A DNA stretch of 5,694 nt from Lentisphaeria bacterium (GTDB lineage Bacteria; Verrucomicrobiota; Lentisphaeria; Oligosphaerales; Oligosphaeraceae), in assembly GCA_016302725.1 (NCBI GenBank), contig JAEDNB010000138.1, forward strand, positions 1-5,694. The letters run 5' to 3'. Made by a program: the position numbers and the translations under genes. The notes beneath the pieces were generated by a model. That model saw only the letters and a list, made by a program, of their open reading frames with translations. It made no database searches and had not been told where the DNA came from. Position 1 is the stretch's first letter. The number at the start of each line of letters is the position of its first letter. Positions 1-5,694 of this stretch are shown here, one piece after another.

Positions 1-1043
1 GCGCCTTCCCCAGCGCCTGCGGCAAGACCAACCTGGCCATGCTCACCCCCACCCTGCCCGGCTGGAAGGTGGAGACCGTGGGCGACGACATCGCCTGGAT
101 GCGCTTTGACAAGGACGGCGTCCTGCGGGCCATCAACCCCGAGGCCGGCTTCTTCGGCGTGGCCCCCGGCACTTCCATGAAGTCCAACCCCAACGCCATG
201 AAGACCATCAATGGCGGCAACACCATCTTCACCAACGTGGCCCTCACCGAGGACTACAGCTACTGGTGGGAAGATGGGGATGTGAAGGATCCCGGCACCG
301 TGGTGGACTGGCTGCGCCGGCCCTGGAACAAGGCCTGGAATCCCGCCGGCCCCGCCGCCCACAAGAACTCCCGCTTCACCACCCCCGCCAAGCAGTGCCC
401 CGTCATTGCCCCCGAGTGGGAGAGCCCCGAGGGCGTGCCGATTTCCGCCATCCTCTTCGGTGGCCGCCGCAAGACCGTGGTGCCCCTGGTGAACGAGTCC
501 CGCTCCTGGGAGCACGGCGTCTTCATGGGCGCCACCATGTCCTCCGAAATGACGGCCGCCACCCTGGGCGGCGCCGGGCAGCTGCGCTTTGACCCCATGG
601 CCATGCTTCCCTTCATCGGCTACAACGTCTGCGACTACCTGAAGCACTGGCTGGAGATTGGCAAGCACCCCGGCGCGAAACTGCCCAGGATTTACTACGT
701 GAACTGGTTCCGCCGCGGCGAGGATGGCCATTTCCTGTGGCCCGGCTACGGCGACAACAGCCGCGTCCTCAAGTGGATCTTCGAGCGCTGCGACGGCACC
801 GCCGACGCCAAGGAGACCGAAATCGGCAACCTGCCCACCGATGACGCCATCGACATGAGCGGCCTGGATGTCTCCGCCGAGGACAAGAAGGTGCTGCTTT
901 CCGTGGACAAGGAGGGCTGGAAGTCCACCCTGCCCCAGTTCGAGGAGTGGCTGAACAAGCTGAACAAGTACGCGGACCAGGGCCATCCCCTGCCCGCCGA
1001 AATCTGGAACCAGCTGGAAGAGTTGAAGAAGCGCCTCGGCTAA
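1..1043 (+). CDS. pckG: Phosphoenolpyruvate carboxykinase (GTP), C-terminal part, 5' end outside window
   Basis: This enzyme interconverts oxaloacetate plus GTP with phosphoenolpyruvate, CO2 and GDP in the cytoplasm, linking the TCA pool to gluconeogenesis or, in anaerobes, running in the CO2-fixing direction. The visible frame opens at base 3 with the nucleotide-binding loop AFPSACGKTNLAM, so the ATG at 39 is internal. About 346 C-terminal residues are visible, against roughly 600 for the family. Next comes the kinase-2 region VGDDIAWMR (visible residues 26-34). NSRFTTPAKQCP and ILFGGRR follow; these match conserved substrate and nucleotide blocks of the GTP-dependent family, not the ATP-dependent one. 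The guanine-binding aromatic cluster is present as WFRRGEDGHFLWPGYG, with Tyr where vertebrate enzymes have the third Phe. The frame is intact to the TAA at 1041-1043. Family assignment is secure; the direction of flux in vivo is inference. Confidence 0.97.
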   Translation, partial: AFPSACGKTNLAMLTPTLPGWKVETVGDDIAWMRFDKDGVLRAINPEAGFFGVAPGTSMKSNPNAMKTINGGNTIFTNVALTEDYSYWWEDGDVKDPGTVVDWLRRPWNKAWNPAGPAAHKNSRFTTPAKQCPVIAPEWESPEGVPISAILFGGRRKTVVPLVNESRSWEHGVFMGATMSSEMTAATLGGAGQLRFDPMAMLPFIGYNVCDYLKHWLEIGKHPGAKLPRIYYVNWFRRGEDGHFLWPGYGDNSRVLKWIFERCDGTADAKETEIGNLPTDDAIDMSGLDVSAEDKKVLLSVDKEGWKSTLPQFEEWLNKLNKYADQGHPLPAEIWNQLEELKKRLG

Positions 1044-1248
1044 TCCGGGAGGCCTTCTCCCCCGCGCCTCTTCCCTGCTCCCCCTCCCCCCCGCTTTTCC
1101 CGGACCCCTGGCGCTCCGGGGGACAGCCCCGGGGAAGGGGACGGGGGGCGGCGCAATCCACCGGTCGGCCCGGACGCCATGTCGCGCCCGCGCCGGCCGT
1201 TCCCTTTTCTGCCCCTTCCCCCCCGCCCGATTTTCCCCCTCCCCGCAC
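1044..1248 (+). other. Intergenic region, C-rich then G-rich, no gene seen
   Basis: These 205 bases hold no convincing gene. The first part is a long pyrimidine run (about 1062-1100). A G-rich stretch follows (1118-1151), then mixed GC-rich sequence and another pyrimidine-rich block ending at the next start codon. I see no clear -35/-10 promoter and no tRNA-like fold. An open frame reading through here from 1179 into hisD is a product of high GC content, because its residues before the hisD start look like no protein and overlap the gene at 1249 in another frame. Confidence 0.7.
1114..1134 (+). other. GC-rich hairpin downstream of pckG
   Basis: CCGGGG (1116-1121) pairs perfectly with CCCCGG (1127-1132) around a 5-base loop, and one G-U and one C-G pair extend the stem to 1114-1134. 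No T-tract follows, so it is not a standard intrinsic terminator. It could stabilise the pckG mRNA 3' end or assist factor-dependent termination; both roles are inference. Confidence 0.5.
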
Positions 1249-1614
1249 ATGGCTACCCGTCTGGACTATTTGGAAGGCAAGAAACTCTGCGTGGTTTTCG
1301 TCAAGGTGCTGGAGCCTTCCTCGGGAAGGGTGCAATGCCGTGCCCTGCGGGGGCGCGCGTCCATCAACCAGGGGCATCTGGACGTGATGACGGCCAAGGG
1401 CGCGATTTTCACGGTGCCCTCCTCCGCCTATTCCTCCGTGGCCCCCAACGACGGGACCAAAATCCTGGGGGATGCGGACTATTTTTGCCTGGTGAAGGTG
1501 GACCCGAACATCGACTTGGAGCATGGCTGCGGCTGCGGCCATGGCCCGAACTGCCACTGCGGTGGCCACCACCACGGCGACGGCCCCGAGGATTTCTTCC
1601 CGGTGGTCTACTGA
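1249..1614 (+). CDS. Small protein of unknown function with Cys/His-rich metal-binding-like tail
   Basis: I do not recognise this 121-residue protein. Residues 1-90 look like a compact soluble domain with alternating hydrophobic segments (LCVVFVKVLE, AIFTVPSSAY, DYFCLVKVD), suggesting a beta-rich fold. I see no signal peptide or membrane segment. Residues 92-109 are a Gly-rich tail with four Cys (94, 96, 102, 104, as two CxC pairs) and six His (92, 98, 103, 107-109). It resembles metal-binding tails of nickel, copper or zinc handling proteins, but metal binding is inference. The tail is followed by an acidic and hydrophobic end, EDFFPVVY. The ATG at 1249 is chosen because the protein reads sensibly from there, although its leader has no Shine-Dalgarno site. 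High G/C at third positions and an intact frame between two core genes support a real gene. It lies 205 bp after pckG and 92 bp before hisD. Confidence 0.8.
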   Translation: MATRLDYLEGKKLCVVFVKVLEPSSGRVQCRALRGRASINQGHLDVMTAKGAIFTVPSSAYSSVAPNDGTKILGDADYFCLVKVDPNIDLEHGCGCGHGPNCHCGGHHHGDGPEDFFPVVY

Positions 1615-1706
1615 ACCGGCGGCCCTCCCTCCCCTCCAGGGGGGCGCCGCATGCGTCCTCTTTCTCCCCTCCTCCCTGCCCTTTTCCCACCCCCCTCCGG
1701 CCTTAT
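1615..1706 (+). other. Pyrimidine-rich spacer and leader before hisD
   Basis: This 92-base gap is dominated by C and T, and only 5 of the 30 bases before the hisD ATG are purines. CTCCCC (1629-1634) can pair with the G-run at 1639-1644 around TCCA, counting one G-U pair, giving a short hairpin without a T-tract. No Shine-Dalgarno site or recognisable promoter is visible. Confidence 0.5.
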
Positions 1707-2993
1707 ATGGAACTCCTTCTCCGCGACACCCCAGATTTCTCCGCCCGCCTTCAGGCCATGCTTTCCCGGGAGGCCTTTTCCCCGGAGATTGAGCGCGCCG
1801 CCGGCCGCATCCTGGAGGAGGTCCGCCTGCGGGGGGACGAGGCCATCTGCCAATATGCCCGGGAGTTCGACCGCACGGAACTGACGCCGGAGCGCTTCCT
1901 GGTGACGGAGGAGGAGATTCTCCAGGCCTGCGGACGGGTTTCCCCGGAGGACCGGGAGGCCATCGATTTGGCCGTGGCCCACATCCAGGATTTCTACAGC
2001 CGCACCCTCCCCAGGGACTGGAAATATTCCCCGCGCCCCGGCGTGACCCTGGGTGAGCAATTCCATCCCCTGGACCGGGTGGGGTGCTATGTCCCCGGGG
2101 GCACCGCGCCCCTGGTCTCCACCGTCTGCCATACGGTTGCCATCGCCCGCACCGCCGGGGTGAAGGAAATCCTGGTGTGCACGCCGCCCGGGGGGGAGCG
2201 GGGAATCCACCCCGCCCTGCTCTACGCCTGCCGGGCGGCCGGCGCCACCGCCGTCTACCGCCTGGGAGGCGTCTATGCCGTGGCCGCCATGGCCTATGGC
2301 ACGAAGACCATCCCCGCCGTGGAAAAAATCTGCGGCCCCGGAAATGCCTACGTGGCGGCGGCGAAACGCGCCCTCTACGGAACCGTCGCCCTGGACCTGG
2401 TGGCGGGCCCCTCCGAAATCCTGGTGCTGGCCGATGACGCCGCCAATCCCGCCTATGTGGCGGCGGATGTCCTCTCCCAGGCGGAACACGGCTCCGGCCG
2501 GGAACAGGCGGTCCTCGTCTCCCCCTCCCGGCGCCTTCTGGAGGCCGCCCGGGAGGAGATTCTCCGCCAGGCAGCCGCCCTGGGACGCCAGGAGTGCGTC
2601 CAAAAGGTGCTGGACCATGGAGTCTTCCTGGTGGAGGCAAAGGATTTGGAGGAGGCCGCCCGCATCGCCAGCCAATATGCCCCGGAACATCTGGAACTCC
2701 AGGTGGCGGATCCCTGGGCGCTGGCCCCGAAAATCACCGCCGCCGGGGCGGTCTTCCTGGGTGCCTATACCCCCGAACCCGTGGGGGACTACGTGGCCGG
2801 ACCCAGCCATGTGCTGCCCACCGGCGGCACCGCGCGCTTCTTCAATGGCCTTACGGGCGACGCCTTCTTCCGCCGCACCAGCCTAATCTCCTACGACAGG
2901 GAGGCCCTGCTGAAGGAGCAGCCCGCCCTGGCCCGCCTCACCGCCGCCGAGGGCCTGGATGCCCACGGAAACTCCGCCGCCATCCGGAAATAA
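1707..2993 (+). CDS. hisD: Histidinol dehydrogenase
   Basis: This cytoplasmic zinc enzyme catalyses the last two steps of histidine biosynthesis, oxidising L-histidinol through the aldehyde to L-histidine with two NAD+. The 428-residue length is normal for the family. Conserved blocks appear in order: GCYVPGGTAPLVSTV (126-140), CGPGNAYV (209-216) and the family signature LDLVAGPSEILVLAD (229-243), which runs on to SQAEHG. By comparison with the E. coli enzyme, the zinc ligands are Gln258, His261, Asp361 and His420, and the catalytic pair is Glu327-His328 in APEHLEL; all are present. The ATG at 1707 gives the standard N-terminus (MELLLRDTPDF). The frame is open further upstream, but that extension has no family similarity. 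No other his gene is visible, so the histidine genes here are at least partly dispersed. argS follows 41 bp downstream and may be co-transcribed. Confidence 0.98.
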   Translation: MELLLRDTPDFSARLQAMLSREAFSPEIERAAGRILEEVRLRGDEAICQYAREFDRTELTPERFLVTEEEILQACGRVSPEDREAIDLAVAHIQDFYSRTLPRDWKYSPRPGVTLGEQFHPLDRVGCYVPGGTAPLVSTVCHTVAIARTAGVKEILVCTPPGGERGIHPALLYACRAAGATAVYRLGGVYAVAAMAYGTKTIPAVEKICGPGNAYVAAAKRALYGTVALDLVAGPSEILVLADDAANPAYVAADVLSQAEHGSGREQAVLVSPSRRLLEAAREEILRQAAALGRQECVQKVLDHGVFLVEAKDLEEAARIASQYAPEHLELQVADPWALAPKITAAGAVFLGAYTPEPVGDYVAGPSHVLPTGGTARFFNGLTGDAFFRRTSLISYDREALLKEQPALARLTAAEGLDAHGNSAAIRK

Positions 2994-3034
2994 CCGCCCC
3001 CTTTTCCCCATCCCTTCATCCCTCCTGGAATCCC
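2994..3034 (+). other. Pyrimidine-rich leader before argS
   Basis: This 41-base gap between hisD and argS is nearly all C and T until TGGAA at 3026-3030. The GGA there lies only 5 bases before the ATG, closer than a usual Shine-Dalgarno site, so it is at best a weak one. The short gap with no terminator suggests hisD and argS share a transcript. Confidence 0.5.
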
Positions 3035-4819
3035 ATGCATTTCTCCTTTCTCGACGATCTCCATTCCTTCCTGGAGAAGGAACTGAATGCCACTGTGCCG
3101 CCCCTGGCGGTGGACCTCTGCCCCGAGGGCTTTGAGGGGGACGTGACCCTCTCCTGCTTTCCCCTGGGCAAGGCGCTGCGCACCAATCCCATGGCCCTGG
3201 CGACCAAGGCCGGCGCCTATCTCGCCGCCCATCCCGCCGTGGAAAGGTGCCAGGTGGCCAAGGCCTTTGTGAACCTTACCCTGAAATCCGGCGTCCTGAT
3301 GGAGGAGACCGTGGGCCGGGACATCCTGGCCCAGGAGGTGCTGCCTGCGGAGGAACGCAGGAAGATTCTCATTGAGTTCAGCGCCCCCAACACCAACAAG
3401 CCCCAGCACCTGGGCCATGTGCGCAACAACACCATCGGCATGTCCACCGCCGCCCTCCTGAAGCGGGCGGGACACCAGGTAATCCAGGTGAACCTGGTGA
3501 ACGACCGGGGAATCCACATCTGCAAGTCCATGCTGGCCTACCAGCGCTTTGGAGAGGGGTGCACCCCGGAGAGCACCGGGAAGAAGGGGGACCATCTGGT
3601 GGGGGACTTCTACGTCCGCTACAACCAGGAGCTCTCCCGGCAGATTGCCCAGTTGAAGGAGGAGCGCCCGGAGTTGGCCCAGAAGGATTCCGAGGAGCTC
3701 TTCCTGGAGACGGAGATTGGGCAGGCCACCGCCAGGATGCTCCAGGAGTGGGAGGCGGGGGACCCCCAGGTGCGCGCCCTCTGGGAAAAGATGAACGGGT
3801 GGGTTTTCCAGGGCTTTGGGGAGACCTACCGGCGCATGGGGATCCACTTTGACAAGGTCTACCTGGAGAGCCAGACCTACAGGCTGGGCAAGGACATCAT
3901 CCTCAAGGGACTGGAACGGGGCGTCTTCCAACGGAGGGAGGATGGCGCCGTCATCATGGATTTCCACGACGAACGGCTGGGCACGAAGGTTGTCCTGCGC
4001 AGCGATGGCACCAGCGTCTACATCACCCAGGATATCGGCACCACCCTCCTGAAGCAGGAGGAGTTCCAGCCCGACCAGCAAATCTGGGTGGTGGGGGATG
4101 AGCAAATCTACCACTTCACGGTGCTCTTCACCATCCTCAAGGCACTGGGATACACCTGGGCCGACCGCCTGACCCACCTGGCCTATGGAATGGTCAACCT
4201 CCCTTCCGGAAAGATGAAATCCCGGGAGGGCACCGTGGTGGATGCCGACGACCTCTTCGATGAAATGGCCGGGCTGGCCAGGAAGGCCACGCTGGAACGG
4301 GTCCCCGAGGGGGAGCAACCGCCCCAGGACTTGGAGGAACGGGCCCGGGTCATCAGCATGGCAGCCCTGAAATTCATGCTCCTGAAGGTAAATCCCCGCA
4401 GCCTCATTACCTTCGACCCCAACGCCGCCATCAAATTCGAGGGGGATACGGGACCCTATGTCCTCTATGCCTACGCCAGGCTCTCCTCCATGCTCCGTCA
4501 GCCCGGGGTGGCGGAGGCGCGGGGGCAGGCCCCCGATTGGGACGCCCTGGTGGAGCCCCCGGAACACCGCCTGGCCCTGCGCTGCGCCAAATACCCTGAG
4601 ATCCTGGCCAAGTCCGCCAGGGAAATGGATTCCTCCGTCCTGGCCGCCTATCTCCTGGACCTCTCCAAGGATTTCAGCAGCTTCTATAACAAGTGCCCCG
4701 TGAAGAACGCCCAGGATTCCCGGGTCAAGACGGCGCGTGTGGCGCTTTGCGAGGCCGCCCGCCGGATTATCGGAGACGGCCTCCATACCCTGACAATCCA
4801 GACCCTGGAAAGCATGTAG
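3035..4819 (+). CDS. argS: Arginyl-tRNA synthetase
   Basis: This class I synthetase charges tRNA-Arg with arginine using ATP in the cytoplasm and should be essential. It has 594 residues, normal for the family. The N-terminal additional domain spans about residues 1-85, including EGFEGDVTLSCFPLGKALR. The HIGH-type motif is HLGH (125-128) in APNTNKPQHLGHVRNN. The connective and catalytic core carries NDRGIHICKSMLAYQ (156-170), TGKKGDHLVG and TQDIGTTLL (331-339). A KMSKS-like loop is present as GKMKSREGTVV (392-402), whereas many bacterial ArgRS lack a canonical version. The C-terminal anticodon-binding (DALR-type) helical domain begins near YVLYAYARLSSML (475-487). This variant recalls Bacteroidetes-type enzymes from memory, which is a weak taxonomic hint. 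The ATG at 3035 gives the expected N-terminus; sequence upstream in frame overlaps hisD. It converges on the - strand gene ending at 4842. Confidence 0.98.
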   Translation: MHFSFLDDLHSFLEKELNATVPPLAVDLCPEGFEGDVTLSCFPLGKALRTNPMALATKAGAYLAAHPAVERCQVAKAFVNLTLKSGVLMEETVGRDILAQEVLPAEERRKILIEFSAPNTNKPQHLGHVRNNTIGMSTAALLKRAGHQVIQVNLVNDRGIHICKSMLAYQRFGEGCTPESTGKKGDHLVGDFYVRYNQELSRQIAQLKEERPELAQKDSEELFLETEIGQATARMLQEWEAGDPQVRALWEKMNGWVFQGFGETYRRMGIHFDKVYLESQTYRLGKDIILKGLERGVFQRREDGAVIMDFHDERLGTKVVLRSDGTSVYITQDIGTTLLKQEEFQPDQQIWVVGDEQIYHFTVLFTILKALGYTWADRLTHLAYGMVNLPSGKMKSREGTVVDADDLFDEMAGLARKATLERVPEGEQPPQDLEERARVISMAALKFMLLKVNPRSLITFDPNAAIKFEGDTGPYVLYAYARLSSMLRQPGVAEARGQAPDWDALVEPPEHRLALRCAKYPEILAKSAREMDSSVLAAYLLDLSKDFSSFYNKCPVKNAQDSRVKTARVALCEAARRIIGDGLHTLTIQTLESM

Positions 4820-4841
4820 GACGGCCCACCCCACGGGAAAA

Positions 4842-5306
4842 TCACGGCGTGCCCTCCCGGAGCGTATCAGGCTCCGGCGGGGGCATGTCCAGGGCAAGGG
4901 AGGAGAGGCACTCCTCCAGTTTCCTTTTCAGCAAGCGGAGATGCCCCGGGGCGGCAATGCCCAGGCTGGCGCAGAAGAGGGACGCCTTCCACATCACCAT
5001 AAGAAGGCGAAAGGCCCCCTCCTTGTCTCCGTCTCTGTCTTCGGAGGAGCCAGGGAGACCAGGGAGACCGGCGGGCCAGGAGGCCAGGAGGTCGGCCAGA
5101 TTCCGGGAAAAGGCCGCCGGACGGGGACGGGTAGTCCCCTTGGCCCAGGAAAGGCAGGTGCGCTCACTTACCTTGAAATATTTCGCCTCCAGTTTCCTCG
5201 GCCAGCAGAGACGAAGGCGGATGGCCTCCGGAAGAGGCAGGGGATTGCCAGCCTCACAGTCGGATACTCCCTTCCGATTCCTTCCTGCATACGATTTTTT
5301 CATCAT
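4842..5306 (-). CDS. Hypothetical protein, possible helix-turn-helix DNA-binding protein
   Basis: I do not recognise this 154-residue protein. Its codons show the G/C-rich third positions of the neighbours, and it has a plausible start (MMKKSYAG) with GGAGGG 12 bases upstream, so I think it is real. Residues 1-37 are basic and Pro-containing. Residues 38-74 (from KLEAKYFKVSERTCLSWAKG through the Pro/Arg-rich TTRPRPAAFSRNLADLL) resemble helix-turn-helix segments of the 'xxVSxRTvxxWxxGxxrP' kind. That match is by eye and tentative. Residues 75-94 are a Pro/Gly/Asp-rich linker with GLPGLPG, and residues 95-141 look helical with a basic and then Leu-rich run (RLLKRKLEECLSSLAL). Five Cys occur in all (17, 34, 51, 112, 133). 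A longer GTG start at 5396 is possible, but no ribosome site precedes it. The gene faces argS, and its leader contains the ACACGGAG repeats, so it might regulate itself (inference). Confidence 0.55.
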   Translation of the reverse strand: MMKKSYAGRNRKGVSDCEAGNPLPLPEAIRLRLCWPRKLEAKYFKVSERTCLSWAKGTTRPRPAAFSRNLADLLASWPAGLPGLPGSSEDRDGDKEGAFRLLMVMWKASLFCASLGIAAPGHLRLLKRKLEECLSSLALDMPPPEPDTLREGTP

Positions 5307-5318
5307 ATAGCAAATACG

Positions 5319-5324
5319 CCCTCC
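5319..5324 (-). promoter_or_regulatory. Probable ribosome binding site of the small - strand gene
   Basis: The - strand reads GGAGGG here, 12 bases before the ATG at 5306 and 15 before the one at 5303. The spacing is long, but this is the only clear Shine-Dalgarno-like site before any start in the window and it favours the MMKKSYAG start. The wider - strand decamer CGGAGGGCGT (5316-5325) is the same sequence as + strand 5464-5473 in the repeat cluster. Confidence 0.45.
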
Positions 5325-5423
5325 GACCTGTAAACCCCGGAAGCCAGAAAAGCCAGTCGGCAAAATCGCCAGAACACTACGGCAAGACGGAAACACAAGA
5401 ACAACAGGGAGTTCTAATATAGC

Positions 5424-5490
5424 ACACGGAGAGTATAAACACGGAGGGCACGGGTGTTTAACACGGAGGGCGTTTCCGTGGTCTCCGTGT
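5424..5490. repeat. Cluster of three direct and one inverted ACACGGAG repeats
   Basis: ACACGGAG occurs at 5424-5431, 5439-5446 and 5461-5468, and its exact reverse complement CTCCGTGT at 5483-5490. Copies two and three extend to a shared 12-mer, AACACGGAGGGC (5438-5449 and 5460-5471). Start-to-start distances are 15, 22 and 22 bases. Secondary inverted repeats are embedded: TAAACAC (5436-5442) with GTGTTTA (5454-5460), and CACGGA (5462-5467) with either TCCGTG at 5475-5480 or the one at 5484-5489. The cluster lies between the gapA terminator and the small - strand gene. It could be an operator array, an RNA structure, or a short dispersed intergenic repeat. Confidence 0.8.
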
Positions 5491-5516
5491 AAAGCGGAGC
5501 GCCCTTGGGCAGAGAC

Positions 5517-5556
5517 AAAAAAAGAGACCGTTTCCCGTGGGGGAAGCGGTCTCTTT
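5517..5556 (-). terminator. Intrinsic terminator of gapA
   Basis: Read on the - strand, a perfect 10-bp outer stem, AAAGAGACCG with CGGTCTCTTT (5547-5556 and 5521-5530 on the + numbering), is extended inward by TTTCCC/GGGAAG pairing. It is followed at once by seven T (the A-run at 5517-5523 on the + strand, which overlaps the stem base). It begins 28 bases after the gapA stop, so it is well placed to end the gapA transcript. Confidence 0.9.
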
Positions 5557-5584
5557 CGGTCTAAGCTTTCAGGCTAGGGGAGTC

Positions 5585-5694
<110 letters not shown>

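Noticed and set aside
1179..1706. N-terminal extension of hisD to an upstream ATG
   Set aside because: The extension is Pro/Arg-rich, has no resemblance to HisD and overlaps the gene at 1249-1614 in another frame. The start at 1707 gives the normal length and N-terminus.
769..2640. Open frame of 623 codons on the - strand across pckG, the Cys/His-tail gene and hisD
   Set aside because: Its product is extremely Arg/Pro/Gly-rich, typical of a wrong frame in GC-rich DNA, and it lies over three genes supported on the other strand.
2594..3034. N-terminal extension of argS into hisD
   Set aside because: The extension lies mostly over conserved hisD sequence in another frame, and the start at 3035 gives the expected ArgRS N-terminus and length.
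4820..4841. Bidirectional terminator between argS and the converging - strand gene
   Set aside because: The 22-base gap has no stem with a T-tract on either strand. Short complementary stretches nearby are too weak to call.
2891..4897. Open frame of 668 codons on the - strand, antisense to all of argS
   Set aside because: It is an effect of G/C-rich third codon positions, which make stops rare on the opposite strand. Its translation is low in conserved pattern, while argS on the + strand shows all family motifs.
4693..5310. Open frame of 205 codons on the + strand over the argS 3' end and the small - strand gene
   Set aside because: It starts inside argS in another frame, its product is Arg/Gly/Pro-rich with little structure, and codon choice supports the - strand reading instead.
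5424..5490. CRISPR array
   Set aside because: The repeat units are only 8-12 bases with unequal spacing of 15 and 22 bases, one copy is inverted, and no cas genes are present.

Overview
The window is a GC-rich bacterial chromosomal segment with ordinary core-metabolism genes. Four genes run on the + strand: the C-terminal part of a GTP-dependent phosphoenolpyruvate carboxykinase (1-1043, cut by the window edge), a small unrecognised protein with a Cys/His-rich tail (1249-1614), a complete histidinol dehydrogenase (1707-2993) and a complete arginyl-tRNA synthetase (3035-4819). Two genes lie on the - strand: a 154-residue protein of unknown function with a weak helix-turn-helix-like stretch (4842-5306), and the last 35 codons of a glyceraldehyde-3-phosphate dehydrogenase (5585-5694, cut by the window edge).

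The organism cannot be named securely. The arginyl-tRNA synthetase resembles the form I associate with Bacteroidetes and neighbouring phyla (a KPQHLGH signature, a long NDRGIHICKSMLAY block and a GKMKSREG version of the KMSKS loop). The + strand leaders lack clear Shine-Dalgarno sites. The intergenic ACACGGAG-type repeats recall short CACGGAG/CACAGAG repeats that I remember from Lentisphaerae, Verrucomicrobia, Planctomycetes and related environmental genomes. A member of the PVC or FCB superphyla is my best guess, with low confidence.

Layout: pckG ends at 1043 and is followed by 205 bp of C-rich and then G-rich DNA that can form a strong hairpin. The Cys/His-tail gene, hisD and argS follow with gaps of 92 and 41 bp. 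Each of these three starts is preceded by a strongly pyrimidine-rich leader. argS converges on the small - strand gene with only 22 bp between the stops. The 278 bp between that gene's start and the gapA stop hold a clear intrinsic terminator for gapA, a cluster of three direct and one inverted ACACGGAG copies, and the small gene's ribosome binding site.

The genes do not form one pathway. pckG (gluconeogenesis or anaplerosis) and gapA (glycolysis and gluconeogenesis) are central carbon metabolism, hisD is the last step of histidine biosynthesis, and argS is translation. No complete novel system is evident. The most interesting parts are the repeat cluster, which could pair with the ribosome binding site of the small - strand gene, the Cys/His-tail protein, and the purine-poor leaders.
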